From: Pelagibaculum spongiae
GTDB taxonomy: Bacteria > Pseudomonadota > Gammaproteobacteria > Enterobacterales > Pelagibaculaceae
DNA length: 64,000 nucleotides
Direction of reading: 5' to 3'
Assembly: GCF_003097315.1 (NCBI RefSeq)
Contig: NZ_QDDL01000001.1
Location: 186,001 to 250,000, forward strand
Of the stretch, positions 46,632 through 54,094 are shown piece after piece (positions within the stretch are counted from its first letter, which is position 1; each line of letters opens with the position of its first letter). The translations under genes were made by a program, and so were the position numbers. The notes below the pieces were generated by a model, which saw only the letters and a program-made list of their open reading frames with translations, was not told the origin of the DNA and ran no database searches.

Positions 46632-47897
46632 ATGATTAAAGCTGTTTCTAATATGCTTAAAGTCAGCGCTGCAATTATGACTGCCTTAGCAATTAATAAT
46701 GTTTATGCTCAAGAAGCATCAAATGATGACGATGTCCGCCCTGCACCACCATCGATTGGCACAGATATTCCTGTTACCTATTTTGGGCCACCGCCTTCTT
46801 CGGTAGAACCTGAACTTATCGGGCCCTATCAATTGCTCACAGCGGGCACGCTAGATGAAGATGCTGGAACAATAACCCTGCCGCTCTATCGTGGTGAGCT
46901 AAAAGAAACCGGCGAATCCATTTGGTATATCGTGACAGATACAACCGATAGTGCGGCAGCAGAAAGCCTTGGTTTAAATCATGCTGCAAAATTAGTTTTC
47001 GCCGATAATAGCCGCGGTGTTCGCATCGCCGAAACACGCCAAGATGGCACGTTATTATTTCACGGTGGCAGCGTAGACTTTTCACCAGTTCGTAATGTTG
47101 AGCCAGGCAATACACTCGACCCAAATGCTGCAGTTTTCCCACCATTAGCTGCAACATTGCAACCTGGTTCGGTGGGAGATGAGCTTTATTCACCATTGGT
47201 AAGAATTACCAACACCGGCAACCATATTTATAATGCGCCGATGGTGGCTTATAACGTAACCGCAGACGACATTAGTTTTTGTGACGGTATTAATGTTGAT
47301 TACAGCTTGGTGCATGATGGCGTTGTCAGCATTTGTCCCGGTGAAGACAACGAGCCTGGCACCGTTACAATGCGACTGGTTTCAGGATTTAGTTTTGCTA
47401 AGCCGGTGTTATATATGTCTACCGATGCTAACGACCCACTTCCTGCAGCACTAGAAGGCGCGACTTACGCACCTGGCTTGCGTGATGTGGCAGTTGGCCG
47501 TGATGATTCATTATTTAGTGCAGTAGAGCGAATTTTCACCTTTGTTAACGGGCCAACTAACGATTTCCAAATTGCAGCAGCAACTGAAACACAAGCAGCG
47601 CAATTAGAAACAAATCCACAGCGCCAAGGTTTAACCAGCGCATTATTAGGGCAAGGCGGACCATTAAACGTACTTGGCGGCATTCCAACCGTGGCTACCG
47701 ATTACAGTCCTTTATGGGATTTGAATATTGGCGAATGGACACAACAAGCAATTGATCGCGGTTATCGCTCACGCGTGACAGAAGAGTTTCAAATCCTTGG
47801 TTTTGTAGAACGTGGATTTATTACCGGCCCTCGCGGCGCTCGATATGGCTCATCAGGATTTATTGTGAACTGCCCTATTGTTCATCGTTTCCTGTAA
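46632..47897 (+). CDS. Exported protein of unknown family, paralogue 1
   Basis: 421 residues. Signal peptide with cleavage near NNVYA|QE (about residue 26). The mature part opens with DDDVRPAPPSIGTDIPVTYFG and contains GPYQLLTAGTLD, IWYIVTDT, GGSVDFSPVRN, IYNAPMVAYN, FSFAKPVLYMSTDA, VGRDDSLFS, GGIPTVATDYSPLWDLN and a C-terminal INCPIVHRFL-like end. I cannot place the fold. It shares all of these blocks with the next gene, 34 bases away. Probably periplasmic or secreted; no enzyme motif recognised. Confidence 0.72.
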   Translation: MIKAVSNMLKVSAAIMTALAINNVYAQEASNDDDVRPAPPSIGTDIPVTYFGPPPSSVEPELIGPYQLLTAGTLDEDAGTITLPLYRGELKETGESIWYIVTDTTDSAAAESLGLNHAAKLVFADNSRGVRIAETRQDGTLLFHGGSVDFSPVRNVEPGNTLDPNAAVFPPLAATLQPGSVGDELYSPLVRITNTGNHIYNAPMVAYNVTADDISFCDGINVDYSLVHDGVVSICPGEDNEPGTVTMRLVSGFSFAKPVLYMSTDANDPLPAALEGATYAPGLRDVAVGRDDSLFSAVERIFTFVNGPTNDFQIAAATETQAAQLETNPQRQGLTSALLGQGGPLNVLGGIPTVATDYSPLWDLNIGEWTQQAIDRGYRSRVTEEFQILGFVERGFITGPRGARYGSSGFIVNCPIVHRFL

Positions 47898-47931
47898 TTC
47901 ATTTATGTCGTATTTAATGAGGCCTTCTCAA

Positions 47932-49410
47932 ATGAAATTTATTAAAAAATCATCCGTGAAATATTCTGTTGCCATTGCCGTGACATTAGCTTTATCGGCT
48001 TGTGGCAATAGTTCTAACGAATCAAAAAACGCACCCAGCAATCAATTAGCTGGTGGCGAGCTAGCTCAAACCATTGCCGATGCAACCGCTGGAACGACCA
48101 ATGCACTAAATGGTGCAATTCCTGGCAGCCCAATTGATTTTGAATCCGATGGCGGCGACGATGATGTTGCACCTGCACCACCGTCAATTGGCGCAGATAT
48201 CCCAGTGACCTATTTCGGCCCATCACCAACCACCGTTAACCGCAATTTAGTTGGCCCACTGCAGTTATTAACTGCTGGCACGCTGGATTTAGAGTCGGTT
48301 AATGCTGCTACGGTTACCCTTCCTTTATACCAGGGTGTTTTAAGATCTGATAGCGGTGGTGGCAGCGACAGTGACAATAGCGATCGAGAAGTTTGGTATA
48401 TCGTCACTGATACCTCCGATAAAGATAATGCCGAAGCACTGGGCCTTAATTTCAGTGCTAAATTGTTATTTGCAGACATACCGGCAAGCGAAACTGAAAG
48501 CAGAATGTCAAGTACTGTCAGAAGCGCTTATTACAATGCTGACGGCCAGTTAATTTTTTCGGGTGGCTCGGTAGATTTCTCTCCTGTCCGAAACCTAGGC
48601 ACTCCAGGCAACGATGCATCTGGAACGAGTAATTTAATCTCAACAGTTACACCAACACCTGGCGCAGAAGGCTCCGACAGCGATAGTGATGATGGATTTT
48701 ATTCACCACTGGTTCAAATCAGCAACGCTGGCAATCATGTTTATAACGCACCGATGGTTTCTTTTGCCGCTAGCGCTGACGAATTAAGCCCTTATTGCGA
48801 TGGTATCGATCCATCAGAAGAAGTTGCAGCAAGGGCAATATTGCATGACAGTGTATCTCGCATTTGCCCAGGAGATGATGGAGAGCCCGGTACTGTAACG
48901 ATTAATTTGGTTCAAGGCTTTAGCTTTGGCCGCCCGGTTTTATATCTTTCAACCGATGCTTCAACCCCCATTGCAGCGGCTTTAGAAAACGCTATTCATG
49001 CACCAGCATTAGCTAATATCCCTGTTGGTCGCGACGATTCATTATTCAGCCCAGTTGAGCGGATTTTCGGTTTCACCAACGGCCCAGTGAACCAGATACC
49101 TGAAGGTGAAACTGAAATTGAATCTAATCCGCAACGCCAAGGGTTTAATAGTGCAATTCGCGACGAAGGCGGCCCATTGAATGTGCTTGGTGGCATTCCG
49201 ACGATTGCTACGGACTACAGTCCGCTTTGGGACTTAAATTTAGGCGAATGGACTCAAGAAGCCGTAGATCGTGGCTATCGTTCAAGAATGACTGAAGAAT
49301 TTGCTATTTTAGGTATGGTCGAACGTGGTTTCTTGACCGGCCCTGGTGGCACTGCCTATGGCTCATCAGGCATTATTATTAACTGCCCGATTGTTCATCG
49401 TTTGCTGTAA
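47932..49410 (+). CDS. Lipoprotein paralogue of the preceding exported protein
   Basis: 492 residues from the ATG at 47932. Lipobox LSAC at about residues 20-23, so lipid-anchored, unlike paralogue 1. After a Ser/Asn/Ala-rich linker it repeats the paralogue's blocks (VAPAPPSIGADIPVTYFG, SVDFSPVRN, VGRDDSLFSPVERIFGF, GGIPTIATDYSPLWDLN). It has extra Ser/Asp insertions (SDSGGGSDSDNSDRE and SDSDSDDG). Tandem duplication with one anchored and one soluble member suggests related roles. Terminator follows. Confidence 0.72.
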   Translation: MKFIKKSSVKYSVAIAVTLALSACGNSSNESKNAPSNQLAGGELAQTIADATAGTTNALNGAIPGSPIDFESDGGDDDVAPAPPSIGADIPVTYFGPSPTTVNRNLVGPLQLLTAGTLDLESVNAATVTLPLYQGVLRSDSGGGSDSDNSDREVWYIVTDTSDKDNAEALGLNFSAKLLFADIPASETESRMSSTVRSAYYNADGQLIFSGGSVDFSPVRNLGTPGNDASGTSNLISTVTPTPGAEGSDSDSDDGFYSPLVQISNAGNHVYNAPMVSFAASADELSPYCDGIDPSEEVAARAILHDSVSRICPGDDGEPGTVTINLVQGFSFGRPVLYLSTDASTPIAAALENAIHAPALANIPVGRDDSLFSPVERIFGFTNGPVNQIPEGETEIESNPQRQGFNSAIRDEGGPLNVLGGIPTIATDYSPLWDLNLGEWTQEAVDRGYRSRMTEEFAILGMVERGFLTGPGGTAYGSSGIIINCPIVHRLL

Positions 49411-49430
49411 TTTTTAAAGCTTACCAGCCG

Positions 49431-49460
49431 AAGCCTCGCAATTATTTTGCGGGGCTTTTT
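49431..49460 (+). terminator. Terminator after the exported-protein pair
   Basis: AAGCCTCGCAA / TTGCGGGGCTT stem with one mismatch, then TTTTT; 20 bases after the stop. Confidence 0.82.
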
Positions 49461-49463
49461 AAT

Positions 49464-50468
49464 TCAAAGGCCAGTATTATTTTCAAACTTCCAACGCACT
49501 ACAGCTTTATATATCGCACTAATGCTTTGAAACCCCAACCGAGGAAAGATATCTGAATAAGGTTTATCTGCAGCAACCATTTTCTGAAAATTTAGCTGTC
49601 GCTGCTGGTCAAGAAGCAAACTAAAGCTGGTCCCTTCCGCTTTAAGCTTTCGCGACAAAGAACTTCGACTGCAATGCAGCGCCTCAAGAACATTTTCCAA
49701 CGAGCTATAACGCACTAAATCCTGACTTAACAAGCCAGTCACCTGATGTGCAAACTCACCAATATAAGGGACATTCCGTTTAAGCGCTTTTTCAGACAAG
49801 AGCTGCTTTAGATAATTATTTTTAGATTGGACAGGCAAACTCCAGCAAGCATTTTCAATCAACAATTGATTTACTGGCATATCAAACTGGCAGTTTGGAC
49901 CAAAAACTTTCTGCACAAGATCTATATTATCTGGTGCTGAAAATGAGAAATTTGCCTTGATTGGCTTTACAAACTGCCCGGTAAGATAACCGCTCCAACT
50001 AAGAAGTGCCGACATTGATCTTTGAATAGCAATTTCGGGATAACCTGAATTGACAAAACTAAATTCCAGTAGTGTTCCATTTTCTACAGGCGATGCTTGC
50101 CAATGCTCCGCAGCATTCATCAGAACAATATTGTTTACAAATACTTCAAAAGCTTCGCCAAGTGTTGCTGTCGCACCGATCCAGTTCGCCAGCATACCCA
50201 AACGACCAACCTCTATTTGCTGGCCAATTAAAATGCCCACTCCGCTACGCCCTGCTTTCAATTGAGCCAGTTGCCACAATCGAAGCAGCCATACTTCTGG
50301 CATTAAATTTTCAGATAAAGCAACTTTCCTGGTCGCAGCATTATCTTCATTAAGCAAACTGATAATTGAAGGATCAATTTCATTGCACTGTTCAATATTG
50401 ACCAGGCCTCGTGAGATTAATTGATCCGCCAGGTCAATCACTGCTATCGCTGAAACTTCCGCCATCAA
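49464..50468 (-). CDS. AraC-family transcriptional regulator
   Basis: 334 residues. C-terminal AraC helix-turn-helix pair (about residues 240-330: NVLEALHCSRSSLSRKLKAEG and DIFPRLGFQSISAIYKAVVRW). The N-terminal ~200 residues resemble the OruR/ArgR-type sensing domain (arabinose-binding-like). Divergent from the PNPOx-like gene at 50573, 104 bases away, so likely its regulator. Ligand unknown. Confidence 0.85.
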   Translation of the reverse strand: MMAEVSAIAVIDLADQLISRGLVNIEQCNEIDPSIISLLNEDNAATRKVALSENLMPEVWLLRLWQLAQLKAGRSGVGILIGQQIEVGRLGMLANWIGATATLGEAFEVFVNNIVLMNAAEHWQASPVENGTLLEFSFVNSGYPEIAIQRSMSALLSWSGYLTGQFVKPIKANFSFSAPDNIDLVQKVFGPNCQFDMPVNQLLIENACWSLPVQSKNNYLKQLLSEKALKRNVPYIGEFAHQVTGLLSQDLVRYSSLENVLEALHCSRSSLSRKLKAEGTSFSLLLDQQRQLNFQKMVAADKPYSDIFPRLGFQSISAIYKAVVRWKFENNTGL

Positions 50469-50572
50469 CGCCTCTTCATAGTTGATACCCAGGGAGAAAT
50501 ATCTGAAACAGGAGGAGAATACCCTGATCGCATTATTCTCTAGAATCAGCTGAAAAAAAAGAGGATAGTGAA

Positions 50573-51535
50573 ATGAAATACAGTCAAATCAAGGACGAAA
50601 GTCACCTGAGAAAAATCATAAAACCCTACCCAAAAATACTCGACAACCGAATTCAACCTCAGCTCGACTACTTTTGCCAGGAATTCATAAGTAAAGCCAC
50701 ACACTGCATACTGGGCACTTGCTCTAACAAAAAAAATCTTCAAATAAGGTTGCTTACAATTTCAGCAGTCGACTTGTCTGCAACAACGATGCAGCTAGCG
50801 GTTCAGGGTATCAATGTTTCTGCAAGCGAACCTTTTCAACCGGTGCTGAGTAACAAGCTCCAGGGTAGCTTGTATTTTTTAATTCCTGACATTGATCATG
50901 GTTTGCGGGTCAATGGAGTCATATGCAGCACTCAAACTGGCAGCACTTGCCAATTATCAATCACGGTCGAATCTGCTTATATGCAATGCGCTCGAGCGGC
51001 AACTCGAGCTCAGCTATGGGCAAACAACAACCCGGATATCTTTAATTACGGGCTACTGCTGACACATAATTGGTCCGGGAAGAGTGAGATATCACCCAAA
51101 GGAGAGCCGACCGATCTGATTTATCAGTTAAATGAACGGCAATGGGCAATACCAGAAAGGCCGGGAAATAAAGTAGCTATTTCGTTACGGAATATATTAC
51201 AAACCGGAAAGGCCGCAATTTTACTACTCAATCAATTTGGGCATGCAAAATACATATCGGGGGCATGTTTTATCAGCGACCAACCTGAGCTGCTAAGCAG
51301 CATGTCTGTCCAAAAAAAGCCCGCATTACTCGCCACGGTTATCGAACAAGAAACGCAACTGTCAGACCAGCCTTTTCAGGTCCCAATGCTAAAAAATAGC
51401 ACGCCACAAAAAATTGAACTGACTGATTTTTCCAAAGCGATGTCTCAGCACCTCCACCGATCAAACACAATCAAAAAGCTCTTACAGCCAGTCGTTACAC
51501 TGGCCACTAAAATTGATATGAAACATTTGTATTAG
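50573..51535 (+). CDS. Pyridoxamine 5'-phosphate oxidase-like FMN-binding protein
   Basis: 320 residues, no signal peptide. Split-barrel flavin fold: GSLYFLIPDIDHGLRVNG and VESAYMQCARAATRAQLW are typical of the PNPOx-like family in which an FMN-binding barrel is followed by a second half. Substrate not deducible. The N-terminal 40 residues are unlike the core. Faces the AraC-type regulator. Confidence 0.75.
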   Translation: MKYSQIKDESHLRKIIKPYPKILDNRIQPQLDYFCQEFISKATHCILGTCSNKKNLQIRLLTISAVDLSATTMQLAVQGINVSASEPFQPVLSNKLQGSLYFLIPDIDHGLRVNGVICSTQTGSTCQLSITVESAYMQCARAATRAQLWANNNPDIFNYGLLLTHNWSGKSEISPKGEPTDLIYQLNERQWAIPERPGNKVAISLRNILQTGKAAILLLNQFGHAKYISGACFISDQPELLSSMSVQKKPALLATVIEQETQLSDQPFQVPMLKNSTPQKIELTDFSKAMSQHLHRSNTIKKLLQPVVTLATKIDMKHLY

Positions 51536-51540
51536 ATCTA

Positions 51541-51574
51541 AAAAAGCCCCGAACCATTTCTGATCCGGGGCTTT
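51541..51574. terminator. Bidirectional terminator between the PNPOx-like gene and ppiD
   Basis: AAAGCCCCG / CGGGGCTTT stem with A/T runs, shared by the convergent genes. Confidence 0.88.
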
Positions 51575-51595
51575 AAAGATGTTATCAGCAAAAAC

Positions 51596-53482
51596 TTATT
51601 CGCTGATAATAATCTTGGCTTTCTCTCGCAATAAATCGAGACGACGCTCAACAATCTGATTAGCTGTCTGGCGCTCAATGTTTTGAGTCAAGCCGGCTAA
51701 TGCTTGATCTTGAAGCTCTGAAGCATCTCCTGGTAATACCTTACGCAGGCGAACCAATGCGTAATCACCATTATTCAGTGCAATACCGGTTAGTACTGGC
51801 TGATCTGCTTTTGGCGCTGCCATTTTAAATGCTTCAGTAGTAATCAGTGGATCAACTGAAAACTGGAACCGTTGGCTAGCGTCATTGACGACCCATTGCA
51901 AAGGCGTACCGGCCAAATCGAGGGCGGGTGCGTCACCTTTTGCTAATTCAGCCAACCATTTCTGGCCTAAACCAGCCGCCGCTGTCGCAGCATTTTGTTC
52001 GGCTAATTCAGTTCTGATCTGCTGACTCACATCTGCCAGAGGCTTAACCCTTGATGGCTGATGCTCAGATACATGAACAACAACAACATGCTGATCGCTA
52101 AGATCAACTGCTTCACTGTTCAGGTTTTCTGAGATCACTTGATCAGAGAAAGCCGCGTCGCGAACTCTAACATCAGCAAATACACCACTCGCGGCAGTCT
52201 TTTCTATCCAACCACTTTGCTGTAATGGCAAACCGGTTTCATCGGCCGCGGCAGCTAACGAATCTGACTGCTCATAACTGCTGTTAACTAGCAAGTCATA
52301 AAGGTTTTGATACTCTTCTGCTGCACGGTTCTTCTTCAGATCTGCCGCAACCTGGTCACGTACTTCGCCTAATGGGCGAATTGAACCAGGCTTTACATCG
52401 CGAACTTCTACGATCTGAAAACCATATTCAGATTGAATGACTTCACTGAAATCACCTTTAGCAGGCAATGCAAACAGTGCAGTTTCAAATGTTTCTTCGG
52501 CCTGGTCGGCTACGATCCAATCCAGAACACCGCCTTGAGCCTTACTCGCTAGGTCATCAGATTCTGCTGTTGCAATATCAGCGAATGACTCGCCTGCTTG
52601 CAAACGTTCGAATACTGCTTCTGCTTTGGCCTTAGCCGCAGCGACTTGACCAGCATTATCCATATCTGCATTAAACAGAATATGTGCCGCTAAACGCTGT
52701 TCAGGCGTAGTAAATAATACTTGATTTTGATCGTAATAAGCTTGTAGATCGGTATCAGTAACTTGGATACTTTCAGCAATTTTAGCAACGCTCAGTTCGA
52801 TATATTCAAACTGGCCACGCTCTGAAGCCATATAAGCATCTGGAGTCGCATTATATTGCGCTTCGATGTCTGCCTGTGAAATTGCTTTTGCATCCAACAG
52901 AGAAGCAGCTGGCACTGTTAGAACGTCAAAGCTACGACGCTGCTGGAACAGTTGAACCAGATTAATAATTTCTGAAGGCAGTACAAAATCACTGGCGGTC
53001 AGCACATTGTTTGCTTGACGATCACGCTCTGAAGGACCCAGTGTTCTCAGGAATGCCTGCTCATTTGGATAACCCCATTGCAATAACTGGCGTTCAAACA
53101 ATGTTTTTGAAAATTTGCCATTTTCTTGAAACGAAGGTTCTGAAAGCAGAATTTGCTTTAATTGCTGATCGCCAAAATCAAACCCGGCTTTCTGATTCGC
53201 TTGGCTTAACAGTTCACGAGCAATCAAACCTTGTAATGCTTGTTGACGCAAACTGGCGTCATCGTACTGTGCAACGGCTTCACCCAGACGTTGGTTCTGA
53301 TTCTGAAGCGCCTGCTGCAAGTTGTAATCGGTGATGCTCTCACCATTGACTGTTGCAACACCTGGTTGCCCGGAGGTACCGACTCCCTGAATACCCCATA
53401 GGGCAAAGCTGAGAATCAATCCGCCGATAATTACTCCCGCAACCGGCTTTTTAACGCCGTGGCGGATACTATCCATCATCAT
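51596..53482 (-). CDS. ppiD: Peptidyl-prolyl isomerase PpiD
   Basis: 628 residues. One N-terminal membrane helix (about 14-34, VAGVIIGGLILSFALWGIQG), a SurA-like chaperone segment (VNGESITDYNLQQAL) and one parvulin domain around residues 265-360 (AAHILFNADMDN, SKAQGGVLDW, FGFQIVEV-like end). An inner-membrane folding factor facing the periplasm, associated with the Sec translocon. Located downstream of hupB and the two tRNA-like genes, as the lon-hupB-ppiD order predicts. Confidence 0.93.
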   Translation of the reverse strand: MMMDSIRHGVKKPVAGVIIGGLILSFALWGIQGVGTSGQPGVATVNGESITDYNLQQALQNQNQRLGEAVAQYDDASLRQQALQGLIARELLSQANQKAGFDFGDQQLKQILLSEPSFQENGKFSKTLFERQLLQWGYPNEQAFLRTLGPSERDRQANNVLTASDFVLPSEIINLVQLFQQRRSFDVLTVPAASLLDAKAISQADIEAQYNATPDAYMASERGQFEYIELSVAKIAESIQVTDTDLQAYYDQNQVLFTTPEQRLAAHILFNADMDNAGQVAAAKAKAEAVFERLQAGESFADIATAESDDLASKAQGGVLDWIVADQAEETFETALFALPAKGDFSEVIQSEYGFQIVEVRDVKPGSIRPLGEVRDQVAADLKKNRAAEEYQNLYDLLVNSSYEQSDSLAAAADETGLPLQQSGWIEKTAASGVFADVRVRDAAFSDQVISENLNSEAVDLSDQHVVVVHVSEHQPSRVKPLADVSQQIRTELAEQNAATAAAGLGQKWLAELAKGDAPALDLAGTPLQWVVNDASQRFQFSVDPLITTEAFKMAAPKADQPVLTGIALNNGDYALVRLRKVLPGDASELQDQALAGLTQNIERQTANQIVERRLDLLREKAKIIISE

Positions 53483-53510
53483 GACAGTGGCCTTGGTCTA
53501 GCTGAAATGA

Positions 53511-53534
53511 AAAGTGCACCCTAAGGTGCACTTA
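53511..53534 (-). terminator. Terminator after the tRNA-like genes
   Basis: AAGTGCACC / GGTGCACTT 9-bp stem with a 4-base loop, then TTTTCATTT on the minus strand; separates the hupB/tRNA unit from ppiD. Confidence 0.8.
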
Positions 53535-53540
53535 ACTAAT

Positions 53541-53617
53541 TAGCGGAGCGGCTGGAACTCGAACTTGCGACTCCCTGTGTTACAGACTGGTATTCTAACC
53601 AGCTGAACTACCGCTCC
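53541..53617 (-). pseudogene. Degenerate tRNA-Asp-like gene
   Basis: 77 bases in tRNA-Asp register: acceptor GGAGCGG / CCGCTCC perfect, D-arm GTTC..GAAT, discriminator G. Faults: the anticodon loop CTGTAAC gives GTA rather than GTC, the anticodon stem has a mismatch (CCAGT/ACAGG), the T-stem GCAAG/TCCAG does not pair beyond a G-T, and the 3' end is CTA, not CCA. The anticodon would read Tyr codons, but the body is not a tRNA-Tyr (no long variable arm). Probably non-functional. Confidence 0.65.
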
Positions 53618-53624
53618 TATGCCT

Positions 53625-53701
53625 TGTTGGGTGGTGAGAGGATCGAACTCCCGACATTCGCCTTTTTAAGGGCGACGCTCTACCAGCTGAGCTAACCACT
53701 C
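53625..53701 (-). pseudogene. Degenerate tRNA-Val-like gene
   Basis: 77 bases; acceptor GAGTGGT / ACCACCC pairs except position 2, the D-arm GCTC..GAGC and T-arm GGGAG/CTCTC pair well. The anticodon stem TCGCC/GGCGA holds an 8-base loop CTTAAAAA instead of 7, where tRNA-Val would have CTTACAA. The 3' end is ACA. Body resembles tRNA-Val(TAC). It lies between hupB and the Asp-like gene. Confidence 0.6.
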
Positions 53702-53710
53702 GAAAAGGAC

Positions 53711-53983
53711 TTAGTTAACTGCGTCTTTCAGAGCCTTACCAGGCTTGAAAGCTGGTACTTTAGCCGCAGCAATCTGGATAGTTGCACCAGTTTGTGGGTT
53801 ACGGCCTGTACGTGCTGCACGCTCACGTACCAGGAAAGTACCAAATCCAACTAGAGTCACTTGATCGCCATCGCTCAGTGCTCCAGAAATTGTTTCTACC
53901 GTTGCGTCCAATGCACGTCCGGCTGCAGCTTTAGAAATGTCTGCTGCCTCAGAAATTGCATCGATCAGTTCGCTTTTATTCAC
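53711..53983 (-). CDS. hupB: DNA-binding protein HU-beta
   Basis: 90 residues. Full HU fold: [33 protein letters not shown] with the intercalating proline, and [11 protein letters not shown] at the end. Non-specific nucleoid protein. Follows lon in the classical order; AGGGAG lies before the ATG. Confidence 0.97.
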   Translation of the reverse strand: MNKSELIDAISEAADISKAAAGRALDATVETISGALSDGDQVTLVGFGTFLVRERAARTGRNPQTGATIQIAAAKVPAFKPGKALKDAVN

Positions 53984-54043
53984 GGACGTGTCTCCCTAAG
54001 GATTATTAGTGTCAATTCGAACCTGAAATCAGCCTGCGACCGT

Positions 54044-54073
54044 TTTATACCAACGCCTAGAAAGCGGTGTCAA
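54044..54073 (-). promoter_or_regulatory. Sigma-70-type promoter of hupB
   Basis: On the minus strand TTGACA (54068-54073) and TATAAA (54044-54049) with an 18-base spacer, about 60 bases before the hupB ATG, in the lon-hupB gap. Confidence 0.75.
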
Positions 54074-54094
54074 GCGGATTCCAGAGGTTTTTGA

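Noticed and set aside
53541-53617. Functional tRNA-Tyr from the GTA anticodon
   Set aside because: tRNA-Tyr is class II with a long variable arm; this body is Asp-like and its T-stem cannot pair.
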